Shown piece after piece: positions 10,452 through 22,149 of a stretch of 42,801 nucleotides of DNA. The translations under genes and the position numbers were made by a program. Under the pieces are notes generated by a model. That model worked only from the letters and a program-made list of their open reading frames with translations. It ran no database searches and had not been told where the DNA came from. The stretch lies in NCBI GenBank assembly GCA_003427395.1, contig BFEA01000527.1:54396-97196 (forward strand), written 5' to 3'. This DNA comes from Chara braunii. Taxonomy: Eukaryota; Streptophyta; Charophyceae; Charales; Characeae. Each line of letters starts with the position of its first letter. Position 1 is the first letter of the stretch.

Positions 10452-12894
10452 AACCAGAAGAAAATGAGTAAGTAGGGGCTGGTTCGCCTATATGTTGTTA
10501 ATCATTGCAGTAGTTGAGACTGAGTTAATAATCTACATATGAGAGTTAGGGACTTGCTTTTCTTTGGTTGTTTATTTTTCATATTTTGGTACCTACACTG
10601 TTTAGCTGTACAAAAAAAAGATTCAAAGCGTATGACTACCATTGAGGAATTCATTAGTGATTTGAGGGCTAGGATTCAATTGTGCGATGTACGTACACTG
10701 AGGCTATTTTTCTTTCGACTTTTGAGGGTCATGTTATTTTATTTTGGGTATTTCTTTTAAAAGTATGATTACCTTTGTACCGCTTTTTGAGTGACTTTTG
10801 CTCAGTTTGACCGAGTATATGAGCTTTGGACCACTACTGTGTTTCGGATGGGACATCATATCCTTCAGTATATATCGAGTTGAGATTTTATTGAGACTAT
10901 TCCTTGTATATGACGATTACAACCACTCTCACATGTTTGGTATTATCTTGATGAATGATGGTTCTATGTGAGAGATGTATGAGAGACATCTCGTGTGCTT
11001 TTTGTTTTGTGATTTATGAATGTATTTGTATGTGAACTGCCTACTCTTCGGTATACTCGTGCGGCCTGCCCATGGGGGACGATAGGGCCGAGTATATGGA
11101 GGGGAAGTGCAGTCTGTTTCTGTGAAGGAATGTGAGAGTCTTAACAGATTTACGAATCTTTTGAGACTCGAACGCTTGCAATGCTTAGTATTTATTGTTG
11201 AGTTGTGACGAGGACCCACAAGTTGGTCGCTCAGTGTTGAGTTGTTGTATGGTTGAGACGCCTTCAAGTGGGAAGGTCGTCTTTTGTTAATTTGGAGACC
11301 CATCTTCAGTAGAAGATGTTTTAAAAATGTTGTGTGAAAGTTCATCCTAGAGTGAGAGGGATGACTGTGAGACCTAATAAGTGAGACCTCCTTCGATTGA
11401 GAGGTGGTTAAAAAATTTAATGGTATGGAAAACTGATTTTGAATGATAAAGATTGACGAGAAGGACCAAAATTTTGTTTGGGGTCATTGGTGGAGTTCAA
11501 AATGTCGTAAAAATGGTTCATTTGAGAGATGTCGTTGAGATGTGTGATCTTCTTGATCTGATCAAGTTGGAAGACCACAACCTTGTGAATCTGGCGGTGA
11601 TTCTGCTTTCTGAATGTGAAGAGGATGCCGTGTTCTTTGTGTTGTCCTACAGAGGACTGATAAATGTCTTTATGTGTGACAAACCTTTAAGTAGTCCCGC
11701 AATAGAACTGTATTGTTGCGACACACTGTTCAACCACTTGTTGTTGATCTTAAGGCATATATGAGAGACCCAACTAGGGGTTAAACTGACATCACTTAGG
11801 CGCAACCCTCAGTGTTGGTTGCTGATCGGCATAACCTGAACAGAGGACCCACGTCTTACCAAGGGAGTAAAGACTTAAAAGGTGTGGCCGCCTAGGAGGG
11901 TTTTACTCCTGCGGGATGTCGTCGGGATAAGAGTCGAGTCAATTGAGTCTTTTTGGTAGCCTTGATTGAATGCTTATCAGAGGAAAGTCTATCATTGCGT
12001 AACCAGCGAGGGCACTACCGCTAAAATAACAACGCGGTGGGCCGTAGATCTGACTTGATCGCCCACACTATGGTGGACTAAGATGGAATCCTGACCTTCC
12101 TGTACTAGACACCAGGAGAAGTCTAAGATAATATTTATGTATATGTATATACATACCTGATTGTGAGAATTATCGGAGGGAGGCAAAAGTGCCTTCAAAG
12201 GTCTTGGTTAGGGCCCGATCCCTAGTCATGGCCTGCTTGCAGGGTAGAGACTAAATGAAACATTTAATGAAAAGCCGACGTTTGTCTAGGACAAAGGGGA
12301 GAGGACAGTTGAGAAGGCCGCTGAAACTTATGTTGTAGTACGTATGCCTAGTACACCGGTATCCTAGTGTCAGGATAATGAAGACCCAGATTAGACTCCT
12401 GACAACATATAGTTGTGTTTGGCATGGATTGATGGAGGCCTTGAACCGGAGTCTATCGGCTAATCGGATTGGTTCCTTTCTCGTCAACATTTTGGATTAT
12501 GGATGAACTGATAGCCTTTTGATTTTGAGGAGCGATGGGGACGTCGCTTAATATGGTCCGGTAGGTTGTCGGCGCGAATACCCTTACAAGGGTATCCGCC
12601 CTGTTTTTTGGCAAGTGACAGAAAATAAGTTTTTGTGTGTTGAGTACGCTGGCTGATTGGTTGACTAGAAATGAAGAGTGTGTGAGAACGCAAACTTAAG
12701 ACGCGTGTGATCTTTGTTCTTAATTTAATGAGTGAATAGCCGACATGGCTGCCGACCAAAATTTTCAGTTCCGATTAAACCAGGTTTAAAAACTTGTTTG
12801 ATGATTGGAATGTTTGAGTGCGGCATGTGCATATGTACGGAGGACTACATCGACGATAATGTGGCTTCAAAGCATTTTAGTAAGATTCGCATGT
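10452..12894. other. Non-coding, hairpin-rich stretch between Gag remnant and chromovirus
   Basis: No protease, RT or other coding domain follows the Gag. Frames such as 10,539-10,760 and 11,453-11,764 have no recognisable motif. The part at 10,970-11,430 contains a series of short hairpins: GAGATGT/ACATCTC (10,972-10,992), GACC/GGTC around ACAAGTT (about 11,212-11,227), GACGCCTTC/GAAGG-CGTC (11,257-11,281) and CATCTTC/GAAGATG (11,301-11,318). Further on I see nothing I can name. The stretch is cut by the chromovirus at 12,895. Confidence 0.5.
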
Positions 12895-13208
12895 TGTAGC
12901 GGTCCTCTGGTTGACCTTGGAGACCAACCCCTTAGCCTGTTCTCACGGGCCTGTGTTGTATTCGGGGTAACTCAGTCCAGGCCGGAACCTTTGTCGGTGA
13001 CAACCAGTCTAGTCCAGTCCAGTCAGTCTGCTGGGGTATACCCCAACCAAAGTCTGTATTTTGGATCATTCAATTTCTACATTCTTACATTTTGGAGTTC
13101 GTGTGCTGGAGTCTGTGTGGGAGCTGCGTTGTGTCATTTTGCTCCACCTTCATCCTCCATCTCCATCTTTATCTCAGGTGGAACACCTCACGTGGTGGGT
13201 TCGCTACA
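12895..13208 (+). repeat. 5' LTR of the chromovirus
   Basis: 314 bp, TG...CA-type termini (TGTAGCGG to GCTACA). It matches 26,686-27,000 along its whole length, with many substitutions and small indels, so the insertion is old. Shared landmarks are CCTCTGGTTG, GGCCTGTGTTGTATTCGGGG, a CCAGTCCAGTC repeat and GCTGGGGTATACCCCAACCA. No obvious TATA box is present. Confidence 0.92.
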
Positions 13209-13209
13209 C

Positions 13210-13221
13210 AGGTATCGGATC
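13210..13221 (+). promoter_or_regulatory. Probable primer-binding site
   Basis: Directly after the 5' LTR the bases read AGGTATCGGATC. This matches 9 of 12 positions of the initiator-Met tRNA primer site (TGGTATCAGAGC), which is used by many plant LTR retrotransposons to prime minus-strand DNA synthesis. Confidence 0.65.
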
Positions 13222-13629
13222 GGGAACGTTCCCTGCTCTCATCCACCACACCGCATAGCAGGGAATACTGCAAAACCCGACACCGTTTTTTTTGGCTGTT
13301 TTTCGGGCGTTCCCAACGAAAAACTGTGGGAAAACGTGACGAAATGTGCAGCAGGGAAGAAGTGACACGTGGCGAGAAAAAAAAGACAATGATTACTATG
13401 CAAGGCCAAGGCCGCCGCACAAGCACACGCACACATACGCATCATGTGTCCACGGTGCCCCGCCCTGCCTCGCTCCGGATTAGTTATATCAAGATCCGGG
13501 ATGCATGTTGCTGCCAGGTTTTGAACTTGGGCAGCTGCTGGTCATGCGCATGCGTAGCTGCTGCCATAACATACTGGCCACAATGTGTGTATGGCTCTGT
13601 AGTGTGGCACGCTAGTATTGAAGTGTCGT

Positions 13630-13830
13630 GCCAGCTATTTACTCCCCCTCCGCCCCCCTTCCCCCGACGGCGAGCAGCAAGTAGCGACCAGTAGGGCAGC
13701 AACGGCCAGACTGCTATTTACTCCTCTCCCCCTCCCCCCTCCCCCCGGCGGCGAGCAGCAAGCAACGGCCAGTAGGGCAGAAACGGCCAGGCTGCTATTT
13801 GCTCCTCTCCCCCTCCCCCCTTCCCCCGTG
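13630..13830. repeat. 75-81-bp C-rich tandem repeat, about 2.5 units
   Basis: Units begin with GCCAG at 13,630, 13,705 and 13,786. Each has CTGCTATTT then a CCTCCCCC run, and the first two continue GGCGAGCAGCAAG. Confidence 0.9.
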
Positions 13831-14169
13831 GCTGCAGCTGCCTGCGCATGTGGTCATCTACAGTGCCACATGGCAGCTTGTTGTGGAGCTAAAGACCCCT
13901 GCAGTACAGGCTAATCTGGGTGGATGATCAAGATCTCAGCACGCCCAATTGCTGATGATGATGCTGACCATTATTTTTTTGTACCGCTGCACCAACAGTT
14001 TGCCAGCAGTGAAGACCCCTCTGGCTAGGGGGCTGCGCGCCAGCCAGCCAGGGTGGCTGATCAAAATCTCAGCCAGCCTTTGATTACTCCAAGATCATTT
14101 TTGCTGCAGCAGCAAACTGTCAACATCTTGAAGGCCAAGATCTTGGTGATCTTGTTGCTCTTNGCCAAC

Positions 14170-14533
14170 CAAGAGCTTGGTATCATCACTTCCCACTAAC
14201 CTACTCCCGCACCCTCCTCTCTCTCTCTCCTACCCCCTCCACTATCTAATCATTTTTTTTAACTTTACCACGCCTCTCTCCTCCTACCTCCCTTTTCACT
14301 CATCTTCCACCATCCTTTCTCTCTTCCCTTCCCCACTCACCATTTTCTATTAATCTCTTCTACTCCTCTCAATCTTTCTCATCCCTTTCTCTCTTATTCT
14401 CTCACCCTCCTCTCCCCCAACTACAACCCCATCATCCCCCCACCTTCCACTTCCATCTTTTCTCTTTCTCACCTAATTCTCTTCCTTCCTCATTTTTTCA
14501 TCCCCTCCCCCCCCCAACTTCAATTTGTTTTCT

Positions 14534-14594
<61 letters not shown>

Positions 14595-14619
14595 TTTATT
14601 TTTTTTTTTTTTTTTTTTT

Positions 14620-14661
<42 letters not shown>
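14170..14661. repeat. Pyrimidine tract passing into poly-T
   Basis: From 14,211 to 14,530 the plus strand is almost only C and T (TCTC, CCCTCC and similar). It then becomes near-pure T (14,537-14,661), broken only by AAAATTTTA and CC. The other strand is a ~450-base purine tract. A single ambiguous base sits nearby at 14,163. Confidence 0.93.
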
Positions 14662-14730
14662 CTGAAATTTTGAATTTTTTCTGCTGCATCTTTAGATTTG
14701 GCAGGACTTAGTTACTTTCGCTCTTGATGC

Positions 14731-15040
14731 ACATTTTGACCCAGTGGGGGTAACGAAGTGCTGCCGAAATTTTCTATTTTCTCCCAACTCTTTACATCTT
14801 ACTTAGTCATATTCTTGCCGACACACTTCGACCCCATGGGGGTTACGAAATGCTGCCAAAATTTTTGAAAAATTCAACACTTAATCTCTCTTCACTCTCC
14901 ACCTCCTCATTTATTTATTATTTATTTACTGAAATTTATAATTTGTGACATTTTGAAACCTTTGTGTGCTAATCTTGGTCTCTCCTTCCTCTTGGCACAT
15001 TCTTGACCCCATGGGGGGTATGGAAATGCTGCCAAAAACT
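14731..15040 (+). repeat. Three units of a GACCCC-hairpin plus TGCTGCC/AAATTT motif
   Basis: Units near 14,731, 14,823 and 14,996 each read CACATT/CACACTT, then GACCC, a short self-complementary CCCATGGGG-type stretch, then GAARTGCTGCC followed by GAAATTT, AAAATTT or AAAAACT. The constant TGCTGCC part falls at 14,759, 14,851 and 15,027. Spacing is irregular (about 92 and 175 bp). The same core motif follows short hairpins in copy B. Confidence 0.85.
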
Positions 15041-15850
15041 CCAAAAAAGTAAATAATTCTTTCTCTCTTCACATTTTGTTTATTTATTTCTTTAATTATT
15101 TTAATAATAATAATAATTATTATTATTATTTTTTAATTTCATTGTTTATTTATTTTTCTCTACCCCTTTCATCCATGGTTGCTATTTTCTTTTCTTGATT
15201 AGGTCACCGATACCCTACCCTAACCACTTAAACTCAGGTTAGGGTTTTCTTAGGTTTTTTCTAGGGTTTAGGGTTTTCCTAACCCCCCTACTCTCCCATC
15301 ACCCTTTCTCCCTACTTCCCCTTCCCATTCGGGCACCCTGGACCCGAACCACCCTTCCCCTTTTGACGGCGTCCGCGCTCGACTCACTAGCGCCGCCCGT
15401 CGCTTTCTATCGCTGACCCCCCCCTACGCCCTTCGCTCACGCGGACCTCCTCCAGCCCCCTTCAGGCCAGCCCATCACCTCCCCATGGCTGACGGCGTAT
15501 CACAAGTCGTTGATGTGGCGACGACCTCGGCACAGGGCTCCACACCCGTGTCAGCGGACCAGGGCCATTAGTCCCAAGGGGATCTCCACACCCTCCTCGC
15601 CTCCAGGATGCTGCCTATCTTTCCTCTCCTAACTCTCTCTCCTCTCCTTGGTCCCAGTCCGGGTCCCCTGTCTTCCGACGTGGTGGCTAAGGTGGAGCTT
15701 CCTCCTCCGCTGATCCCGACCCGACCCGACCATGTTGGTGACCGTCCACACCCCTAGTGCGACGGTCGCCACGGGCCAGGCCTTTTCTCACTCTACAGGC
15801 GCACCCGCCCAGATTCCAGTCACTACGGCCACGAGGCCACAGCCCCGGCC

Positions 15851-17526
15851 GTGGTCTCAATTTTTACGAGTGCCCCGCTTCTCCCTCCCCTTCACACGAC
15901 TGCAGCACCACCTGGCTCTCCCCCTTATGGGATGCCCCGCGCCGCTTGTGCATCTACTTCTCCCAGTCTTCCTCTTACTACTCCTCACTCGATCTATGTC
16001 CTCCATCTTGAGACCGAGCTTGCCCAAATCCGGGCTGACCTCGCCCTCGTACGCCTTCAACCACCCCTACCATCACAGGTGGCTGCGCCTTCGGGCGCAC
16101 CCCCTTCTTTCTCTACTTTTCCTTCCACGCAGGCTCACTTCCCTCGCCCTACACCCCCTCCACCCCCATCCTATCTCCTTCCTACTCCATCGGTTGCTGC
16201 GACCTCTCCTACTGCAGCTCCTGCGCAATCTGCCGCTGTTTCCCCCGACGCTCCACCATGCTGCCCGGGCATACAGTCAGTTGCGCCCCCTTCCCCAGGA
16301 CCTGCGCCGACTTACTCGGTCATAGCGCAAGCCTCTGCTCCTCGATCTCCTCTTCGCCAAAACAATAGCGCACCACTTGTCCGCTTGACGAACATTGCCT
16401 TGTATGACGGTACATGGATACGCGAGTCTCGGTGGCTGTAATCTGCCCCCTGCACGCCCCAGCTCATGGGCGTCCCACCTGACCAGTGGGTGACTCACCT
16501 CTCCATGCGCAAGCGTGACAGTCCTTTCAACGCCTCAGAGGATTTCTGCACTCACTCCCCTCTTGAGGGTTGGACCCCGACCTTCATGGATTTTCAGGTG
16601 TTCCTCGAGGATCACTTTGGAACCCGACATGACGTGACTGGCACCTTCGAGCGTGTCATCAGTACACGCTGGTTCGGATCTGGTGGCGCTGCCGGCCTGG
16701 ACCCCCATATCCAGGTCTTTCAGGATGCCCGCCTCATTTGTGATGTGGCATTCCTCCCTGAGGCTGCCCTTATTGATCGCTTCTTGGCCAACCTTCCCCT
16801 TGAGTACCGCTATGAGTTATGGCGGTATGACTTCACATCGGCCCCGCAGGCCTACGAGGCCGCCTGTACCCATGGATGCGGACCCATCTACACCCCGCTT
16901 CCTCCTCCCAGCCTCAACGTACTGGTTACGCACCCTCCTTCTCTCACGACATTTCCCAATGTCGTTCCCCTTTCCACGGTCGGCCCCGCCGTTCCGTGCA
17001 GCAGGGCCACCGCTTCTCATGTCGCGTCAGTGCGCTCGAGTATGGTGAGCAGGACACTGTTGCTCCGCTGTCGCCTGAGGGTGACCATAGCGACGACCTC
17101 GACCTCTGCGAGGCCGTCCACGACCATATGGAAGACTCTACCCTCCCTATAGCCGAACACCTCCAGTTTTCCCTCTCCACCCTCTCGTGGGCACGTAGCT
17201 GCTCAAGTCACACTCGCGCGTCGCCCCCCGAGGTCCCTGAGCAGGACCTCCCTCAGGGCTTTGTCCCTCCTCGCGGTGTCCTTTCCGCTGAGGAGCGCGC
17301 GACCATTTTGGGCCAGCGTGGGTGTTTGTGTTGCCGCCAGGACGGTCATACCTCCTCGTGGTGCTCTTACACCGCCGCCCTCGACCACCACTACGCTAAG
17401 CTTTCTAGCCAGCGTCATGCTCAGTCCCTCCCGGTGCCTCCTAGCCACGGTGCAGTGTACACCTGCGCCCTCCACAGTAGTTGGCTTCCCGACATGACCG
17501 TCGAGGTTTGCCCCTCTCTCTACTAG
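15851..17526 (+). pseudogene. gag: Chromovirus Gag, broken
   Basis: The reading starts in a Pro/Ser/Ala-rich N-terminal region from 15,851. It passes an internal stop at 16,439 and continues in the same frame to about 17,150. This part contains a capsid-like helical region (16,580-16,860) with phrases such as FQVFLEDHFG and FLANLPLEYRYELW. A frameshift between about 16,990 and 17,150 moves the reading to the frame of 16,876-17,526. There a CCHC knuckle with exact C-X2-C-X4-H-X4-C spacing lies at 17,323-17,364 (CLCC...H...C). Gag forms the particle and binds the RNA. The true start could lie upstream, since the frames at 15,732 and 15,757 overlap. The region is clearly more GC-rich than its surroundings, in keeping with a coding past. 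Confidence 0.8.
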
Positions 17527-18376
17527 AGTTGAGGTATCGCAAGACCCGACAGGTTGGACTCAGCCCTCTGTCGCAGTACCGTCTGCGTCTCTTCAGACCA
17601 CCGTCTTCCCTCCTACCTCTCCACGACTACCGACGCGTCGAGCCATTCGCTCAACACGCTGCAGTGAGCAGCTTGCGACTCGCGAGGACGTTGCGTCCTC
17701 ACTTCTGGACTTGAGCATGCTCCAGGCTCGTCTGGAGCGACTCACCCTCCATGTCGCTGCAGTACATCGCCTTCTCGCCATCCTCTATGATCCTGATCGC
17801 ACCCTCCCGATCATTCCAGTATGACTCGGGACCTCCACGAGGGTGTACTTAGCGTTGTGGGATTCTGGTTCTCAGGACGACTTCATTCACCCCCATGTGG
17901 TAAAGGAAGCACGCTTACCCACGACAGGGTCTCCGAATCCCATCTCAGTCACCCTCGGAGATTACAAGACCCAACACTTCTTCGATCCGAGGGTCACCGA
18001 CCTCCTTTTCTTCCTCACTCTGGAACCGACTGATCGTTCCCCGACGTCTCGTCGCCACCGCTCCTCTGCACATTTCAATGTGATGGAGACGGGATACGAT
18101 TTCATTCTCGGTACTCCGTGGTCTCGTAGGTTTCGTAGCACCGAGGCTGATTGGCCAACCAACACTCTCGTTCTCAGAACGAAGTGTGGACAAACGTATT
18201 GCGTACCTTTCATAGGTACCACTGCGACGCCACGCTCCTCCCCCGGAGCCTTCCGTGCCCACACCATCTCTCACTATCACCTTCACCTCGCCTCGGCAGT
18301 TCGCCTACTTCATTTGATAGGGCGACGTCACCTTCTTTACGATGAACGTTGTCGACCGGTAGAAGGGGTCTGCTGA
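17523..18376 (+). pseudogene. pro: Chromovirus protease region
   Basis: In one frame from 17,523 there is a stretch with coiled-coil character (SLLDLSMLQARLERLTLHV, about 17,700-17,760), then a stop at 17,822. The aspartic protease follows: ALWDSGSQDDFI with the catalytic D-S-G at 17,861-17,869, and about 80 residues later the GYDFILGTPW signature (the ILG strand that closes the retropepsin fold). The enzyme would cut the Gag-Pol polyprotein as a homodimer. The frame ends at 18,376 and no RT follows for 3.7 kb. Confidence 0.8.
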
Positions 18377-19882
18377 CATCCGGATCTAACCCTATATCCA
18401 CCCTGTGTCTGTCACCCGCGGGAGGGCTAGTTCCGAGCTCTTGTAACCTGCATCATCAAGGTTAATACTGACAAATTGGGATGAGGAATCAAGGAATGAT
18501 GAAGTACGAGACAAAATGGACAGGGTTGTTGAGACTGTCATTTTGTGACAATCAATTCCATCACATCAAAGTTTGTCTGGTCACATACAAAGTTGACTGA
18601 ACTAGGACTGGTTTTTGTTTGAGTGCCAACAAATCTCCTCTTGTTTCCCCTGCCACTGGCCAGAGATCGCATGATAGTGGAGCTCGAACTCCGATGAGTC
18701 TGGATGATGGTTGTAATCTGTGTCATCTTAAGTCTTTTGTCTGTCTTAGTTGCAGACCTAAATCTTGAAACTGCAGTTTGCCACAAAGTCAATCCAGTTC
18801 ACTAACTGCTCAGTCTTCACTATCTGAGTCTACGGATTGTTCAGTCGACTACTGGGTATTTGTTGTATCAACTCCCTGAGGTTACCGAGAATCGTTGAGT
18901 GTCACTACCTGAGTTTTCAGAGAATAGCTCACTACTATCCCCTTAGTTCCCAAAGAACAACAGAGTACTGTTCTCTAAGCTTGCTTGTGAACCCGGAGTA
19001 TGTCCCCCTAGTCCGTGACAAAACAACTGATCAGATACCTGCCACCTAGTTGCTTTCTGAGTTAGCAATTAAGTGAGCACAACTGAGATCTAAGGAGTGT
19101 CCAGTGTTGTCCGCTGACTAAATCAACAGATTTTCAATACCAACAACTTAGTCTGTGAATGCGTTCGTATTTTGTAACAAGTCTGTCAGAATTGATTTCA
19201 CTAGTTCTGCAGCTTCTACATGTTGCCGCACGTCGAAATCACTCAAAGGCAACTAACCTCTACAGAGATGCTTAACACTGAGATCGAACCCTGTTAATTG
19301 TTGAGTACAAAGTTTTTCTAGGTGTATGATCCTGCTTGCACCATTCTCGTACACCCTCACTTCTTTGTTGTGATCTTCTAGCATTTAACTTTTCATATCT
19401 GACGACCCTGGAACATGTAATGTTTGAATTTTCAAAAGAGGAAATAACTTTGGGTGAAGCTGTGTGCTTCTTGTACAAGGATTCGTAGTCTGTTCTCCGT
19501 TGAGGGCATCTTTGGAATTCGTCGAAAACCTAGTTGCAGATACAAAATTTTATTCTTTTCGCACTGGAAAATCGGAAAACTTTGATCTAAACAGTGGTGT
19601 AATTTGCGACTCCTCACCGAGCTCCTGCAGGCTTGGTTCGGGATCTTTCTATTCTGTATTTTCTTCTTTCGGAATCTCACTCTTTCCCCCCTTCGAACAG
19701 GAAAGAGTATTTGTTTCTCCTATCTACCTCTCCCCTCTCTTCTATCGTTCTTATAGCTTACTAGCACATAGGGAGATCCTCTTTATGTCTGGTGGGCTAG
19801 CACAAGCGCTGAGTGCACCACTGTTCGCCCGATTGCTCTTCAGAGGAAGGGGAAAGAAAATAAAAGTAAAGATATAAATTAA

Positions 19883-20110
19883 AATGAATCTTCAACAAGA
19901 ACAATGGGCAAATACACTGCCTTATTTTTACCTTCCGCATCCTGCTGGGTCGTGCGTCACTCACCAGATTGGTGAAATGAGAATGAACCTGTTCCTAGAT
20001 CACGAAAAAATGCATCACCATATCCTTTCTCATCAGTGTGCTGCAGGCCTGCCCATTTATTCACCAGTTGAGGAAACATGAATGAACCTTTAGCAAGAAC
20101 ATCGAAAGGT
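19883..20110 (+). repeat. 99-bp tandem repeat, about 2.3 units
   Basis: Units begin with AATGAAYCT at 19,883, 19,982 and 20,081, giving 99-bp steps. Shared phrases are AACAAGAAC/AGCAAGAAC and TCACCAG. The first two units differ considerably inside. Confidence 0.75.
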
Positions 20111-20121
20111 GCATATATTCT

Positions 20122-20124
<3 letters not shown>

Positions 20125-20174
<50 letters not shown>

Positions 20175-20185
20175 CGCGCGTGCGC
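20125..20185. repeat. (CT)n(CG)n compound microsatellite
   Basis: CT run from about 20,125 to 20,158 followed without a break by alternating CG to about 20,185. The CG part is able to adopt Z-DNA. Confidence 0.95.
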
Positions 20186-22149
20186 GCAACAGTTTTCCTC
20201 CTCACAACTTGTGCTTTCCCACACGGATCCCCTTTCCAGCTGGGCAACTTTGATATCCGCTAGGGTAGCTGCTGCCACGTTTCAGACTGTCATTCGTCAA
20301 TCCAAAAAGCAATCCTCATTCCCGCCAAAACCCCGACTAACAACCGCGCCCCAACCACGTCAGCAAGCTTTGTAATCTGAAGACTGGGCAGCGTGGTCCC
20401 CACCATGCCAACGCCAAGACTGCCAGCTGGCAATCTGAGGTGGCAACAGAGAGATGGTGCTTCATGTGGCAGTGCGCGCCTCGTCCCGAAGATGACACGT
20501 GCGTTGCTATGATGCTCGTCCTTGCATCAACACACAGCATGAGCAATCGCCCGACGAGTTTTGCTAATAAACGAATGAATTTGGCGGTAATTACAGTTCG
20601 CTGCGTCCTAGAGACTGCCAGTGTCAACATGCCTGCGCTCACCTGCCAACATTCAGCAATCAACACTTCGAGAGTGGGAGGTGCACTGCAACTCTTTTTT
20701 TTTTTTTGCGTGCAATTCTCCCGTCACTCGCGCGTGGCTTTACGACCTGGCACGTCTGCCTAGTTCACCTGTGTGTTGCTCCCTTTGCTTTGTGCGCCTT
20801 TCCCACCTCACGATGCCAACATGTTGTTACGCCAGCGCTAGTCCCACAAGTGGATCGCTCTCGTAACTTGGATCAGGGGATGTGATTTGTCGTTTGTCCA
20901 GTGATCTAATCATTGTTCGTGACCACCTGATCGTTCGTTGATATCATCGCCATGAGTGGATAATGCCACCTTCTATAATGGAAAGCTTCAAGGGGTCCCT
21001 TTGCCCGTGCACATTTAGAAGAATCGCGTGCTGGTTAGTTCTCAGCAGATTGTCATTTTTAAGGAAACGTTTTTTTTCAAGTGTGGAAATGTGTAGCAAG
21101 ATCACTCCTTGATCAGGTTGTCGCTACCTAATACTTTGACCAGCTCGCACGTAGGTAGATTCGATTAACCTTGAAATAAGGATGGGTGTGCCCAAATCAA
21201 CATTCTCATGTGCGTTAGCGTGCGCACGTGTCTCGGGTCCTTCCTTCCCCATTTGATCGAACTTCCCATATGAGCAAACGTTTTGGTGCACGATTGTCCC
21301 CATTCGTCGCTACGACCATGTGTGTCAAGTACACTTCAGTGCGCCAGTTAGTGCGCAAGTCCCCAATCCCGTCATTGACCCATTGATTGGCCTTCTCGTG
21401 TGTGCGATGGTCGTTCCCTTGCACGAATGTCCACCTTCACTCCTACGTGCGCAGGTGAGTGGTCGGGAAAGAGCTAGCACACCCTGTGTGCCAATTCCTC
21501 CGGTACACTTCTCTGGGCTCCCCCCAAGAACGGGCCCAGTTCAACTTTAGTACTTTGCTGGGCCAAGCAGCATCAACCTCCAGTCCATCGGTCCCACCAA
21601 GTGTCGGGCGCGACACTGAGAAGATTGCAGCACCCCAGTACCATCCCTACCTCTGAGCCGATGCCCAAGCCTGCCTCATCCACCGAACAGGCGCAAGTCC
21701 ACGAAGCAGGCCTCGCTGTCCGAAAATGGAGCCGCCTGGTCCCGAGCCTCCAGCCTCTCAAAATCTGAGTCCCAACCGAGGAACTCAGAGACTCATCCCA
21801 CTTCAACGGGAGGCCTTGGGCAACTTCTTGAGATACCTTTATATCATAATTATGATTCAAGGACGATCGCGAGTTCGGCCCCCGGATCAGTGAACTGCCA
21901 TTTAGCATTAGAATTGCCTGTCTTTATTGAAATTATAAATTTTCTGGTTACCGTCCAGCCTTGGAAAAATCACCGTCCTTGGCCTATACTTTGTCATAGT
22001 CTCGCCCAAGCTTGATTTTTCTCGTGTCGTCCATCCCCTACCAACCAACCGTCTCTCATTAGCTCGATCCAGAAGGTGAAAATAGTCAGAACAGGCCACC
22101 GTGCGAAATCCGACCCTCAAATGTAGACTTTTCAAAGGAAGTAAAGAGC

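Larger units (their letters stand above)
13222..15730 (+). other. Long repeat-filled leader of the chromovirus
   Basis: About 2.5 kb between the PBS and Gag with no supported gene. Frames at 13,092-13,694 and 13,618-13,914 run across LTR, leader and tandem repeats and are not convincing. Contents in order: a GC/C-rich tandem repeat (13,630-13,830), a partial direct repeat around AGACCCCT (about 13,890 and 14,009), a 490-base pyrimidine tract with poly-T (14,170-14,661), three GACCCC...TGCTGCC units (14,731-15,040), a TTTA/AATAAT-rich stretch, and telomere-like heptamers (15,230-15,285). It is probably swollen by insertions and slippage. Confidence 0.6.
18377..22140. other. 3.7-kb non-coding interruption between protease and RT
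   Basis: Protease and RT are normally less than ~0.6 kb apart in this family, so most of this block is probably inserted or expanded DNA. No transposase, RT or LTR pair is visible. Short CTGAGTC/CTGAGTT words recur over 18,800-19,080. Two and a bit units of a 99-bp repeat lie at 19,883-20,110, a CT/CG microsatellite at 20,125-20,185, and a T run at 20,695-20,707. The part from about 21,440 is C-rich and may belong to the element again, but no domain can be read. A minus-strand frame at 18,538-18,792 is unrecognised. Confidence 0.55.

Noticed and set aside
13092-13914. Proteins read across the 5' LTR, PBS and C-rich tandem repeat
   Set aside because: The frames cross the LTR border and consist of repeat-derived Pro-rich text.
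15732-16325. Alternative 197-residue frame at the start of Gag
   Set aside because: It overlaps the supported Gag frame, and its Leu/Pro-rich text lacks any capsid feature. It is a shadow frame of C-rich coding sequence.
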